64,000 nt of DNA, taken from the NCBI GenBank assembly GCA_031286585.1, contig JAITUC010000010.1, positions 95,276 to 159,275 of the forward strand, read 5' to 3'. The stretch comes from Delftia acidovorans (GTDB lineage: Bacteria > Pseudomonadota > Gammaproteobacteria > Burkholderiales > Burkholderiaceae_C). Positions 42,024 to 51,413 of this stretch are shown here, piece by piece (position 1 is the stretch's first letter; each line of letters opens with the position of its first letter). The position numbers and the translations under genes are program-made. The notes under the pieces were generated by a model. The model saw nothing but the letters and a program-made list of their open reading frames with translations, ran no database searches and was not told the origin of the DNA.

Positions 42024-43253
42024 CTATATTGCAGCGCCCATGGCCAGCGCCTCTTCTGGCCCTATCGGCCTGGCAAAAAAGTAGCCCTGGGCCAAATCCA
42101 CGCCCAGGCTCGCCAGAGCGTTGAATTCCTCGGCAGTCTCCACACCCTCGGCAACCACCACGCTCCCTATCTCGTGCGCGAAGCTCGTGAGGCCCTTGGC
42201 CAGCGCACGGCGGCTGCGGTCGGTATCGACGTCGTGCGTGATGCTCATGTCCAGCTTGATCATGTCTGGTTGCAGATGCAGGATGTGCCGCATGCTGGAG
42301 TAGCCGGCACCCGCATCATCGACAGCCAAAGTCGCGCCCCGGCGCCGCAGCGGCGCCAGTGCATCGGCCAAAGCCCTGTAGTCATCCACGGCGGCATGCT
42401 CCGTGATTTCCAGCGTCACACGTGAGAGATCCCGGTCTGAACCCAGAAGCCTGGGCAACTGCCCCGACTGGATCAGCTGCGGCGAGCAGTTGACGGCGAG
42501 CAGCCAGTCGGTGGGCAGGCTGCCAAGCGCGCCAAGCGCCGTGTCGATGGCATGGCGCTCCAGCTCCAGTCCCAGCCCCACCTCGTGCGCGGCCTTGAAC
42601 CACTGGTCGGGCGAGCGACGTGGCTCCAGGTCAAAGCGGGACAGACATTCGAAACCGTGCAGCTTGCCGGTCGCGATGGTGTATACGGGCTGAAATACGG
42701 GGCGCAGCGCATTGCCTTGCATTGCAAGTCGAATTTCGTGGGTCACTTTGTCTCTGGCATGCCGTACTGCAGAAGTTGCACTGAAATGGAGTCCCAATAA
42801 ATCCGAGAATGCCCGCAGCAGCGACATATCGTGCACACTCAGCGCAGGATTGGGCTGGTGGCTGAAGCAGCACAAGGTGCCGAACAGTTGGTTGTCATCC
42901 AGGCGGATCGGGACGCTCAGGTGCGAACCGATAGGAATGGTGTGCGTTTCCGGTATCTCCTGGGCAGCGGGTAACAGGGATGTGTCGGGAATCAATTCCG
43001 GCAGTTCGCCATTGACCACTTTCTGGCAATAGCCCTCGCTCAATGGAATCTTCTGATGCCGAAAAATCACGCCGGCAGTGCTTTCGTCCACATGCTCCAG
43101 CACCCGATCCGCTTCCCGAAAGCGTGCCACAAAGGCTACATCCATGCCGAGATGACGACGAACGACAGACAGAACACGATCGACTCCATCCAGTTCAATG
43201 GCAAAAGCGAAAATTCTGCTCAAGGGTGCGAATGTGGGTTTCCGAAGCGTCAT
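42024..43253 (-). CDS. GAF-EAL protein, probable c-di-GMP phosphodiesterase
   Basis: This protein of about 409 residues has an N-terminal GAF domain (residues about 15-165: YCQKVVNGELPELIPDTS, THTIPIGSHLSVPIRLDD). An EAL domain follows from about 185: FECLSRFD replaces EAL but keeps the Glu, then AVNCSP, TLEITEH, AVDDAGAGYSS, IKLDMS, VVAEGVET and QGYFFARP. Metal and base residues look intact, so activity is likely. ATG 43253 is preferred, since the alternative 43286 is GTG. It probably degrades c-di-GMP in response to a GAF ligand. Confidence 0.87.
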   Translation of the reverse strand: MTLRKPTFAPLSRIFAFAIELDGVDRVLSVVRRHLGMDVAFVARFREADRVLEHVDESTAGVIFRHQKIPLSEGYCQKVVNGELPELIPDTSLLPAAQEIPETHTIPIGSHLSVPIRLDDNQLFGTLCCFSHQPNPALSVHDMSLLRAFSDLLGLHFSATSAVRHARDKVTHEIRLAMQGNALRPVFQPVYTIATGKLHGFECLSRFDLEPRRSPDQWFKAAHEVGLGLELERHAIDTALGALGSLPTDWLLAVNCSPQLIQSGQLPRLLGSDRDLSRVTLEITEHAAVDDYRALADALAPLRRRGATLAVDDAGAGYSSMRHILHLQPDMIKLDMSITHDVDTDRSRRALAKGLTSFAHEIGSVVVAEGVETAEEFNALASLGVDLAQGYFFARPIGPEEALAMGAAI

Positions 43254-43600
43254 TTCGTTGATCTGCTTTGTCAGATGGGTACGCACATTAAATTCACACT
43301 CTGCTTGCTGGTTGGCTATCCTCGGCTCCGAGCGCGATGACCAAGCGGTGCGAAATGGTTTGATAAGGGGAATGAATTATCATTAACCCCCCCTCCATTG
43401 TCCGTCGCACGGCAAAGCGGGGTTGCCGTGCGATAGAGAATCCCAATCGCAATCCCGGTGGCAACCCAGAGCAGTAGTGAGAGGAACGGACATAAGTATG
43501 CGCGGTTGAAGTGCGCAGGTCGAGTCCCTCTGTTCGGATTGACAATAGTCATGAAAATCCAACAGGGTCGGCTGTTGTGATTATCGATAGGGGCACCAGC
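43254..43600. other. Gene-free divergent region between GAF-EAL and GNAT genes
   Basis: No gene is supported in this 347-base stretch. It contains an AT-richer part (GATAA...TTATC around 43360-43382) and an 8-base C run just after it, and presumably holds the promoters of the two divergent genes. A short frame starting upstream of the GNAT gene does not resemble the family before ATG 43601. Confidence 0.45.
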
Positions 43601-44047
43601 ATGCAGATCGTCGTGCGAGATTTTGTGGAGGCGGATCGCGAGGCGCTGCGCGCGTTGTTCGTGGCGGCCCGCGATGCCGCTTTCTCTTGGGCTGCCGCTG
43701 GCGCGCACAGGCTGGAAGACTTTGATGCGAGCACCGCAGGCGAGAGGATCCTGGTGGCAGAGCATGCATGCCATCCCATCGGTTTTGCGTCGGTATGGCA
43801 GGAAGACAGCTTCCTGCACAATCTGTTTGTCCATCCCCTGCACCAGGGACGCGGGGCAGGAACGATGTTGCTGGCGGCCTGCGACAGGCATTTTTCCAGC
43901 GTACCCACACTGAAATGCCTCAAGGCCAACGAGCGTGCCTGGCTGTTCTATCAGTCCCAGGGGTGGCGCGTGCGCAATGAAGCCGATGGGCCGGAAGGCC
44001 CGTACGTTCTCATGGAGAAGGCCCACCCCTGTCCCGTGGCCTGCTAG
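43601..44047 (+). CDS. GNAT-family N-acetyltransferase
   Basis: This 148-residue protein starts MQIVVRDFVEADREALRALF. The acetyl-CoA motif A is NLFVHPLHQGRGAGTMLLAA and the C-terminal YQSQGWRV segment completes the fold. It transfers an acetyl group from acetyl-CoA to an amine, with the acceptor unknown. Its last four bases overlap the end of the convergent MocR gene. Confidence 0.85.
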   Translation: MQIVVRDFVEADREALRALFVAARDAAFSWAAAGAHRLEDFDASTAGERILVAEHACHPIGFASVWQEDSFLHNLFVHPLHQGRGAGTMLLAACDRHFSSVPTLKCLKANERAWLFYQSQGWRVRNEADGPEGPYVLMEKAHPCPVAC

Positions 44048-45426
44048 ACCACGGCAGCGCTGAACGACTCGGGCAGGCGCGCAAGCAGATGGGACAGCCG
44101 TTGAAGGCCCGCCTGCAGGCGTCCACGGTCCTTGATGCTGCCCAGGGAGATGCGGATGGCATTCACGGATTCGCTGCCGGTGGCGAAGGCCTGCGCCGGC
44201 GTGACGGCGATGCCCTCGCTGTCGGCGGCACGCGCGAGCTGCCAGGGACTCCAGTAGCTCGGCAGCTCCAGCCATACATGCAGGCCGTCTCCCGCGCCGC
44301 TGTACCGGCCCGCCAGCACATCCCTGGCCATCCGGTGGCGCAGGCGCGCCTCCTTGCGCACGCCGTCCATCAATTTCTCGGCCGAGCCGTCGAGGATCCA
44401 CTGCGTGGCCAGGGCGGCCGTCAGCGGCGTGGCCATCAGCGCAAAGGATCTCAGCGCGACCAGGAAGCGCTGGCGCTCGTGCGGGTCAGGCAGGAGCACG
44501 AAGGCCACGCGCAAACCGGGCGTCAGGCATTTCGAGAGGGTGGAGATGTAGACCACCTGCTCCGGGGCAAACCTGGCGATCGGCGGCGGCGGGGCATCGG
44601 CCAGCAGCCAGTAGGGGTCGTCCTCGACGATGCGCACATGGCAGCGCCTTGCGATGCTGGCGATCTCTTGGCGCCGGTCCTCGGCAAGCGTGATGGCGGT
44701 CGGGTTCTGCAGCGTCGGGTTCAGGTAGAGCAGCCCCGGCCTATGCTGGCGGCATGCCTGCTCAAGCCGCTCGGGCATGATCCCCTGGCTGTCCGCTTCC
44801 ACCGCAATGATGCGACGGCCGAACTGGGCCGCTGCGGCACGCAGGCCGGGATAGCTGGCGGGCTCGGCCAGGATCACATCGCCAGGCTCCGTCAGCGCAA
44901 GCACCAGGGCGGCAATCGCTGCCTGCGCGCCCGGGCAGACCACCAGCTGCCGGGCATCCACATCTCCGAACATGGGCTGCAGCCACCTGGCGCCCGCCTT
45001 GCGGTCGGAGTCGCTTCCCCCGCCCAGGTGGTAGGTCATCAGCAACTGGGCATCCGCACCCATCAGCACTTGCGACAGGCCCTGCTTCAACATGTCGTCC
45101 AGGTCCACGCCAGCCGGCGGTGGCGGGGTGTTCATGCTCAGGTCCAGCACGGCGTTCAGCTCCACCTTGGGCGCCGCGACATAGGTGCCTCTGGCGCCCC
45201 GTCCCTCCAGCAACTGGCGGCGCCTGGCTTCGTCGTAGGCGCGCGTGACCGTCGTCAGGTCCACATCCAGCTGGGCCGCCAGCCGGCGTTGTGGCGGCAG
45301 GCGGTCACCGGGCTTCAGCGATCCGTCCGCCAACGCTGCCTGCAAGGCATCGGCGATCTGAAGGAATCTGGGGCCGCCCTGCGCGGCCAGTTGCGGCAAC
45401 CAGGGGGGAAAAGGCTCATCTTGCAT
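44044..45426 (-). CDS. MocR-type regulator (GntR domain fused to aminotransferase fold)
   Basis: This 460-residue protein has an N-terminal GntR winged helix (LADGSLKPGDRLPPQRRLAA, then TTVTRAYDEARRRQLLEGRG). A type I PLP aminotransferase-like domain follows, including YLNPTLQNPTAITL and the PLP Lys in VYISTLSKCLTPGLRVAF. MocR regulators control vitamin B6, GABA or transport genes. It is divergent from the small membrane protein gene at 45602, which may be its target. Confidence 0.9.
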   Translation of the reverse strand: MQDEPFPPWLPQLAAQGGPRFLQIADALQAALADGSLKPGDRLPPQRRLAAQLDVDLTTVTRAYDEARRRQLLEGRGARGTYVAAPKVELNAVLDLSMNTPPPPAGVDLDDMLKQGLSQVLMGADAQLLMTYHLGGGSDSDRKAGARWLQPMFGDVDARQLVVCPGAQAAIAALVLALTEPGDVILAEPASYPGLRAAAAQFGRRIIAVEADSQGIMPERLEQACRQHRPGLLYLNPTLQNPTAITLAEDRRQEIASIARRCHVRIVEDDPYWLLADAPPPPIARFAPEQVVYISTLSKCLTPGLRVAFVLLPDPHERQRFLVALRSFALMATPLTAALATQWILDGSAEKLMDGVRKEARLRHRMARDVLAGRYSGAGDGLHVWLELPSYWSPWQLARAADSEGIAVTPAQAFATGSESVNAIRISLGSIKDRGRLQAGLQRLSHLLARLPESFSAAVV

Positions 45427-45601
45427 GGATTCAAGCGGCGACGTATGGGCTCATGTATGGAAATTGCTTTTGGGTAGTATGCGCCACAAGGTGTGGCAGC
45501 ACCGTGCTTGCATGGCCGTCGCTGACGCTCTCGCCTCCCATGTCCGGGAGGGAGGCTCCTCACCATGGACAGTGCCAAGTCATTGGCTGGAAGCTCTCAA
45601 A

Positions 45602-45835
45602 ATGATCGATTGGGTCCCCATAGTCTTCGTCACCTTCAAGGTGCTCGTGTTCGGCACGGCCATGTTCTTCGCCATCAAGTGGCACTACGACCAGGGCAAG
45701 AAGAAGGGGGCGAGCAGGCGTGAGCTGCTCGTTGCCAGCGGCAAGATCGTCGCCGTGTTCACGCTGCTGCTGCTGTGCGTGCTGCTCTTCACCTTCGGCC
45801 TGGCCACCATGCTGGGCATGGACCTGAGCCTTTGA
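45602..45835 (+). CDS. Small two-TM membrane protein (77 aa)
   Basis: MIDWVPIVFVTFKVLVFGTA starts a 77-residue protein with two hydrophobic segments (about 4-24 and 47-70). They flank a basic KWHYDQGKKKGASRRE loop. No family function is recognised. The frame extends upstream to 45425 without plausible coding, and ATG 45602 begins the hydrophobic part. It may be regulated by the divergent MocR protein. Confidence 0.65.
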   Translation: MIDWVPIVFVTFKVLVFGTAMFFAIKWHYDQGKKKGASRRELLVASGKIVAVFTLLLLCVLLFTFGLATMLGMDLSL

Positions 45836-45853
45836 CGGCAGGTGGCGCTGCCG

Positions 45854-45885
45854 GCGCCGGGCCTGCGCCCGCACAGGCCCGGCGC
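45854..45885. terminator. Strong hairpin between convergent genes
   Basis: GCGCCGGGCCTG (45854-45865) and CAGGCCCGGCGC (45874-45885) are perfect 12-base complements around an 8-base loop. The hairpin lies 18 bases after the small membrane gene and 23 bases from the convergent sugar dehydrogenase stop. No long T-tract follows on either strand, but position and strength suggest a bidirectional terminator. Confidence 0.65.
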
Positions 45886-45908
45886 GCGGCAACCAGTCCC
45901 CCAGCGGC

Positions 45909-47135
45909 CTACTTCGGTGTGAGCCGATACAGACCGCCCTTGCGGTCGTCCTCGATCAGCCACAGCGCACCATCCGGCGCCTGCGCCACGTCGCGGACGC
46001 GAAAGCCAACCGTCCAGTGCTCGGCAGGCGTGGCGCTCGCGCCGTTCACCTCGATCCGGTGCAGGGCACGGGTCACGAGGCCGGACGCAAACGCCGAACC
46101 CTTCCACTGCGGGAACATCTCGCCGCTGTAGAACATCAGGCTGCCCGGCGCGATGACGGGCGTCCAGTAGATCACGGGCTTGGCGAGGTCCGATCGCGTA
46201 TCCGGGCTGGCAATGGGCACGCCGTTGTAGTTCACCGCATAGGAAACCAGGGGCCAGCCATAGTTCTTGCCCGGCTCGATCAGGTTGAGCTCATCGCCGC
46301 CGCGCGGCCCATGCTCAAGCTCCCAAAGACGCCCATCCGGCGCGAACGCAAGTCCGTAGGGCGTGCGATGCCCCGTGGACCAGGTCTCGGACGGCGTCAG
46401 ATTCGGACCGTCAAAGACAAACGTGCGCAACACCGGCGCGGTCTTGGCGGCCTCGGTGTCCTTGGGCGGATCGATCACCGGCACCGACGTGGCGCCGGTC
46501 TGCCCCTGCATCGGATTGCCGGGCGCGGGCTTGCCGTCCAAGGTCAGCCGCAGGATCTTGCCGGCCGGCTGATTCGGGTCCTGGGCGGGCGTGAAGCGCT
46601 GCCGGTCCCCGGCCGTGAGAAACAGAAACTTCTGGTCCGGCGAAAAAGCCACGGCGGCACCCACCTGCCCGCCCTTGCCCTTGACCGGGTCGCGCCAGAT
46701 GACCTTGAGGTCTTCCAGCGCAGCGGTGCCGGCACCGATCCTGAGCGTGGCGCGGGCGAGTGCCAGGCTCGACGTGCCGCGGATTTCTCCGGGCTCCGAA
46801 TAGGTCAGGTAGATGGCCCCGTCGCTCGCATACGAAGGGGCCAGGTAGACGCCCAGCAGGCCGTTCTGGTTTTCATGCAGCACGGGCGGCACGCCGGTGA
46901 CTTCGAGCTTTTGCCCGTCCTGGGTCGCGAGGAACAGCTTGCCGACCTTCTCGGTGACCAGCAGGCGCCCGTCCGGCAGGAAGGCCATGCGCCAGGGCAG
47001 TTCGAATTGCGCGACCTTGGTGACCTTGAACGGAGGTGATGGAGTGGCAGGCAGGGTTCCCGCATTGATCTGCGCCAACACAGGGGTTGTAGCCATGAGC
47101 AACCAGGGGATGAGTCCAGACTTCGGCAATCGCAT
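45909..47135 (-). CDS. PQQ-dependent sugar dehydrogenase family protein
   Basis: This 408-residue protein has a signal peptide (GLIPWLLMATTPVLAQ). It matches soluble aldose/glucose-sorbosone dehydrogenases of the YliI type: LPWRMAFLPDGRLLVTEKVG, NQNGLLGVYLAPSY, AVAFSPDQKFLFLTAGDR, STGHRTPYGLAFAPDGRLWE and EHGPRGGDELNL. The propeller binds PQQ and Ca2+ in the periplasm. It stands alone, with the minus-strand merR gene ending 212 bases upstream of its start. That gap holds no clear gene. Confidence 0.88.
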   Translation of the reverse strand: MRLPKSGLIPWLLMATTPVLAQINAGTLPATPSPPFKVTKVAQFELPWRMAFLPDGRLLVTEKVGKLFLATQDGQKLEVTGVPPVLHENQNGLLGVYLAPSYASDGAIYLTYSEPGEIRGTSSLALARATLRIGAGTAALEDLKVIWRDPVKGKGGQVGAAVAFSPDQKFLFLTAGDRQRFTPAQDPNQPAGKILRLTLDGKPAPGNPMQGQTGATSVPVIDPPKDTEAAKTAPVLRTFVFDGPNLTPSETWSTGHRTPYGLAFAPDGRLWELEHGPRGGDELNLIEPGKNYGWPLVSYAVNYNGVPIASPDTRSDLAKPVIYWTPVIAPGSLMFYSGEMFPQWKGSAFASGLVTRALHRIEVNGASATPAEHWTVGFRVRDVAQAPDGALWLIEDDRKGGLYRLTPK

Positions 47136-47347
47136 GCTTTGCTCCGCAGTGGGTGACGGGACAGTATCCGCGCATCACCGCTGCACCGTCGAATGCACTG
47201 CCGAATTCCGGGCTATTTGCGCTGCAAGCCTGACCGCGCCGACCGGTGCTGTGGCTCGCACGCAGGTGCTGCTGCCGCCCTGGAGTACAGGCCGTGTTCA
47301 GCCGGCAGCACCGGCAGGAATGGTGGCATCCATTCTCTTTATGCCCC

Positions 47348-47737
47348 TCAATTGGAAGAGCCATTGAGTTGCTGAAGCTCGAGTTGCCTGGCCGCACTGG
47401 CCTCGAGGTTTGCGCGCTCCGCATCCAAATACCGATAAATGCTTTTGAGGTCAGTGATCTTCTTTCTGATTTCCGCCATCTTCTTTTCAATCAGCCTGGC
47501 ACCGCCGGCACAGTCGATGGACTTGTTTCTCTGCGCATCCAGAATTTCGCCTATCTCTCCTAGAGAGAACCCCATGCTTTGTGCGCGCTGGATAAAGTCC
47601 AGGTCCTGCAGGGTTTGCAGTGTGTAAACGCGATAATTGTTGGTTCGCCGCAAGGGCGAAATAAGGCCGATCTTCTCGTAATAGCGCAAGGTGTGGCGCG
47701 TGGCACCGCTGCGTACCTCAAGTTCGCCGATATTCAT
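47348..47737 (-). CDS. MerR-family transcriptional regulator
   Basis: This 129-residue MerR protein has the N-terminal winged helix (MNIGELEVRSGATRHTLRYY, then EKIGLISPLRRTNNYRVYTL). A coiled-coil region RLIEKKMAEIRKKITDLKSI follows. Only one Cys (SIDCAGG) is present, so a metal site like CueR or ZntR is unlikely. It is divergent from the epimerase gene, and the shared promoter has the long spacer typical of MerR targets. Confidence 0.9.
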   Translation of the reverse strand: MNIGELEVRSGATRHTLRYYEKIGLISPLRRTNNYRVYTLQTLQDLDFIQRAQSMGFSLGEIGEILDAQRNKSIDCAGGARLIEKKMAEIRKKITDLKSIYRYLDAERANLEASAARQLELQQLNGSSN

Positions 47738-47748
47738 GAAAAAAACGC

Positions 47749-47780
47749 TTGACTATAGAGTTAGCTCTACAGTCTACACT
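47749..47780 (+). promoter_or_regulatory. MerR-type promoter with 20-bp spacer and dyad
   Basis: TTGACT (47749-47754) and TACACT (47775-47780) form -35 and -10 boxes separated by 20 bases. This is longer than the optimal 17 and diagnostic of MerR-activated promoters. In the spacer, TAGAG (47756-47760) and CTCTA (47765-47769) form a dyad around TTAG. The promoter reads into the epimerase gene at 47811. Confidence 0.75.
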
Positions 47781-47810
47781 TGGTTTTTCATCGTGCCAAG
47801 GAGCAGAAAA

Positions 47811-48890
47811 ATGAGCGTGGAGTGCTTTGTTACGGGAGGTACGGGCTTCATCGGCCAGCATTTGCTGTCGTACCTGAGCGCAGAAGGTCACACCATCCGG
47901 GTGCTGATGCGTCGCCCGGAGCGCCTCGCTGAACTGCGCCAGCAGGTCGAGAGTCTGGGTGGTGTCGCGGCCCGCGTCTTTGCCGTAGCCGGCGATCTGG
48001 AGCAGGAAAACCTGGGTCTGAGCCTCGCGGATAGAGAGGTCCTGCGGCAGGCCCAGGTCGTACTCCATCTGGGAGCCCATTTCGCCTGGGGCCTTTCGAT
48101 GGAGCATGCACGCGCGGTGAATGTGGAAGGGGCAAGGCGCGTGGCGCTGCTGGCGGCCGAGCAGGGTAGCCGCCTGGTGATGATCGGGGGCTACATGCTG
48201 AAGAACAATGAACATCTGCAACGCATAGGGATTGATCCCGGCCATCCGGAACTGACGGATTGGCCTGCCGTCTATCGCCAAGTCGGTGCTTACGAGGCGA
48301 GCAAACTGGAGGCGCATTTCGCGACCCTCGGTTGCATGAATGCCAAGGGTGGAGAGATGACCGTTGTGCACCCCGCCACGGTTTGCGGTCATAGCCGCAC
48401 TGGGCATATAGCGGATGGCCAGCCGCTGGTGGATCTGATACGCAATCTGGTGCAGGGAAAGCTGACTGCAGTACCCGGCAGCGCCGCGCACTGGTTGCCA
48501 CTGGTCACTGTGGATTATCTGGTCGAGTTGATGGCGGCTTGCGCCTTTGATCCTTCCATGGTGGGCCAGGAACTGCTGGCCCTCGATGCCCAGAGCCCCG
48601 GTTTGCAGGAACTCCTCGCGCAGGTGGCACAACCTCTTGGGCTGAAGGCGCCCAGGCATCATATTCCGCTGCGATGGCTGAAATGGCTTCTGGGTATTCG
48701 GCCCATTGCGATTTTCTTGAAAACAAGTGCCGAGGCCCTGGATTTCATCCAGACAACCCGTTTTGACACGACGGAAGTGGAGCAATTTGCCCAAAGGCAC
48801 GGAATCAAAAAGCCGGACATACGCCAGTCGTTGAGGAATACCGCAATATACGTCAATTCATATTGCATTCTGAAAGGCAAGGCCCGCTGA
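47811..48890 (+). CDS. NAD-dependent epimerase/dehydratase family protein
   Basis: This 359-residue extended SDR has the cofactor motif CFVTGGTGFIGQHLL, a SLADREVLRQAQVVLHLGA segment and a YEASK (YxxxK) catalytic site. The C-terminus contains LRWLKWLLGIRPIAIFLK. AAGGAG precedes the ATG at 47811. Substrate is unknown. MerR-controlled SDRs of this kind often answer to electrophiles or aldehydes, which is inference. GC content is lower than in flanking genes. Confidence 0.85.
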   Translation: MSVECFVTGGTGFIGQHLLSYLSAEGHTIRVLMRRPERLAELRQQVESLGGVAARVFAVAGDLEQENLGLSLADREVLRQAQVVLHLGAHFAWGLSMEHARAVNVEGARRVALLAAEQGSRLVMIGGYMLKNNEHLQRIGIDPGHPELTDWPAVYRQVGAYEASKLEAHFATLGCMNAKGGEMTVVHPATVCGHSRTGHIADGQPLVDLIRNLVQGKLTAVPGSAAHWLPLVTVDYLVELMAACAFDPSMVGQELLALDAQSPGLQELLAQVAQPLGLKAPRHHIPLRWLKWLLGIRPIAIFLKTSAEALDFIQTTRFDTTEVEQFAQRHGIKKPDIRQSLRNTAIYVNSYCILKGKAR

Positions 48891-48980
48891 CTTGCCCCTC
48901 CACCGCGCGGAACATCATAATCACCGCTTTCAATGGTGCCCGAGTTGGTGCTGCGCACCAAAGTCAAGGAGCTCGTTTCA

Positions 48981-49877
48981 GTGAATCCACCCACCCATCC
49001 ACGCATCGCGGTGCTGGGGCCCGGGGCGATCGGGACAACGGTTGCTGCTGCGCTGCATGAAGTCGGTCGCACGCCGTTGCTGTGCGGCCGTACGCCGCGC
49101 GACAGCCTGACGCTGCACGGCAGCGGTCTTCGCATCGTGGTTCCCGGTCCGGTGAGAACGGACCCGGCGCAGGTCGAAGGTCCGGCGGACCTTGTCTTTC
49201 TCGCGGTCAAGGCGACTCAAACTGCTGCGGTTGCGCATTGGCTGGCGGCGTTGAGTGGCCCGCAAACCGTGGTGTGTGTCCTGCAAAACGGGGTTGAGCA
49301 GGTGGAGAGTGTCGCGCCGCTGTGCCCGCAGGGGCGAATCGTTCCCGCAGTCGTGTGGTTCCCTGCACAGGCGCAACCCGACGGGTCGGTGCTCTTGCGC
49401 AGTGACGCCCGGATCACCCTGCCTGACGAGGCAGCCGCCCTCGTGGCCGCGCAGGCACTGCAAGGCACCCGATGCTCGGTGGATCTGGTTTCGAATTTCA
49501 AGTCGCTGGCCTGGCAAAAGCTGCTGCAGAACGCAGCGGCCGGGCTCATGGCGCTCACGCATCGCCGCTCGGGCATGTTCGGCCGGCACGACATTGCGAA
49601 GCTCACCCTGGACTATTTGAGCGAATGCCTGGCCGTGGCGCGCGCCGAAGGTGCTGAACTGGGCGATGAGATCCCGCAGGCGATCCTCGACAAGTTCCAG
49701 GCATTTCCGGCCGACCTGGGCACCTCCATACTGGCGGATCGCGAAGCAGGCCGGCCACTCGAATGGGATATCCGCAACGGTGTCATCGCGCGCCGCGGCC
49801 GGGCGCGCGGAGTTCCGACACCGATTGGCGATGTCCTGGTGCCGCTGCTCGCCGCGGCGAGCGACGGCCCTGGCTGA
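48981..49877 (+). CDS. 2-dehydropantoate 2-reductase-like protein
   Basis: This protein of 298 residues starts from GTG 48981, chosen because AAGGAG lies 9 bases upstream. Alternative ATG 48933 lacks this. Domain motifs are RIAVLGPGAIGTTVAAALHE (NADP-binding GxGxxG), DLVFLAVKATQT, VCVLQNGVEQ and KLLQNAAAGLMALT with the conserved Lys. The C-terminal GTSILADREAGRPLEWD resembles the catalytic region. It may be a PanE paralogue reducing ketopantoate or another 2-keto acid. Confidence 0.85.
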   Translation: MNPPTHPRIAVLGPGAIGTTVAAALHEVGRTPLLCGRTPRDSLTLHGSGLRIVVPGPVRTDPAQVEGPADLVFLAVKATQTAAVAHWLAALSGPQTVVCVLQNGVEQVESVAPLCPQGRIVPAVVWFPAQAQPDGSVLLRSDARITLPDEAAALVAAQALQGTRCSVDLVSNFKSLAWQKLLQNAAAGLMALTHRRSGMFGRHDIAKLTLDYLSECLAVARAEGAELGDEIPQAILDKFQAFPADLGTSILADREAGRPLEWDIRNGVIARRGRARGVPTPIGDVLVPLLAAASDGPG

Positions 49878-49933
49878 TCATTCGCGCCTTGACCATAAAG
49901 CCTGCCACAAAGTCCGCGATCGCAAGCAAGGCT

Positions 49934-51382
49934 TCAGCCCATGAACCCCAGATCGATGGGATACGCCGAGCCGCCGAAGTTGCCGATGTGCGGCAGCACG
50001 CCCGCCAGCTCGGTATTGGCCACGCCGAACCAGCGCGCCAGGGTGGCGGCGTACTGGTCCACGGCGGTGCTGGGCAAGAGGCGTCCCTGGCCGACATGCC
50101 ACTGGTCTTCGCTGCCGCTGCCGTTGCCCACGCTGATGGGCGGCGGCGCGCCATAGAAGGCTGCGCCGCGCACCGCGCCGCCCACGACGAAGTGGTGGCT
50201 GCCCCAGCCATGGTCCGAGCCGTCGCCGTTGGAAGTCAGCGTGCGGCCGAAGTCCGACGCTGTGAAGGCAGTGACCTTGTCGGCCACGCCGAGCTCGGCC
50301 GTGGCGTTGTAGAAGGCTGTCATGGCGCTGCTCACCTTGCTGAGCAGCTGCGGCTGGTTGGCGATCAGGTTGTCGTGCAGGTCGAACCCGCCCAGCGAGA
50401 CGAAGAACACCTGCCGGCGCGTGCCCAGCGCGTTGCGTCCGGCGATGAGCCGGGCCACCACCTTGAGCTGGTCGGCCAGCGAGTTGTTGGCAGGGAAGGC
50501 GGTGGACAGGCTGGCGCTGGAAAGGGCCGAAGAGATCTGCCCCTCGGCACTGATGGAGCGCTGCGTGACGCGGGCGTACTCGGCCTCCATCGCGTGGGGG
50601 CCGACCGTCTGCACCAGCTCGCTCAGCAGGCCGCGCACGGCGGTCGAGCCATAGACGCTGGCGCCCTTGACCGCGTTGATGGGCACGGCGCCGCTCGGGC
50701 TGATCTGGTACTGCAGTGCCTGGTCGCCTGAAAGAAACACGGCGTTGCCGGTGGCGGAGATGCAGGTGAAGAGCGACGTGGCGTTGGACGACAGTGCCAG
50801 ATCGCCCAGGTTGCCGCCCCAGCCCACGGTGGAGCCTTCAGCGCCCTGCGATTGCCAGACCGACTGCTGGTCGTTGTGCGAGAAGAGCTTGGGCGGCAGA
50901 GGGTAGCTGCGCCGGTCTCCGCTGGTGTATTGGGCCCGCGTGAGAGGCACCAGCAGCGGGCCCACGTTCAGTTGCACGGCCGCGCGGCCCGCGTTGAAGA
51001 GGTCGGCCATGCCCGTCATGGACGGGTGCAGCGCGTACTGCATGCCACCGGCCAGTGCCGTGCGGGGCTGCAGCAGCGTGCTGCCCAGCGCGGCGCGTGC
51101 CAGGGCAATGCCACCGGCCGTGCCGTCGCTGTTGCCGCCGCGGATGGTGGAGTACTGCCCGTAGCGTGCGCTGTCGTACGGCACGACGGTGTTGGCGTAG
51201 TCGCAGCCGCCGTAGAGGAAGACGCAGACCAGCGCCTTGTAGTCGTTCGCCTCGAAGGCGGCGGCCTCGCCCAGCGCGGCAAGGTTCAGGGCGAAGGGCA
51301 GGGCGGTACCGGCGGCGGCGAGCTGCGTGCTGCGGCGCAGGAATGCGCGGCGCGTGTGGCGGGCGGGGTCGATGAAGTTCAT
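49934..51382 (-). CDS. DUF1501-family exported protein
   Basis: The 482 residues begin with a twin-arginine signal (TRRAFLRRSTQLAAAGTALP). The DUF1501 domain follows, related to alkaline-phosphatase/sulfatase folds: LVCVFLYGGCDYANTVVPYD, FFVSLGGFDLHDN, TAFTASDFGRTLTSNGDGSD and GWGSHHFVVGGAVRGAAFYG. It is downstream of the DUF1800 gene by 31 bases, as in many other bacteria. The function of the pair is unknown; a folded-export cell-surface role is plausible. Confidence 0.85.
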   Translation of the reverse strand: MNFIDPARHTRRAFLRRSTQLAAAGTALPFALNLAALGEAAAFEANDYKALVCVFLYGGCDYANTVVPYDSARYGQYSTIRGGNSDGTAGGIALARAALGSTLLQPRTALAGGMQYALHPSMTGMADLFNAGRAAVQLNVGPLLVPLTRAQYTSGDRRSYPLPPKLFSHNDQQSVWQSQGAEGSTVGWGGNLGDLALSSNATSLFTCISATGNAVFLSGDQALQYQISPSGAVPINAVKGASVYGSTAVRGLLSELVQTVGPHAMEAEYARVTQRSISAEGQISSALSSASLSTAFPANNSLADQLKVVARLIAGRNALGTRRQVFFVSLGGFDLHDNLIANQPQLLSKVSSAMTAFYNATAELGVADKVTAFTASDFGRTLTSNGDGSDHGWGSHHFVVGGAVRGAAFYGAPPPISVGNGSGSEDQWHVGQGRLLPSTAVDQYAATLARWFGVANTELAGVLPHIGNFGGSAYPIDLGFMG

Positions 51383-51413
51383 GGCGATGTCGCTTTGCTT
51401 TCCGGGCGGTCGG

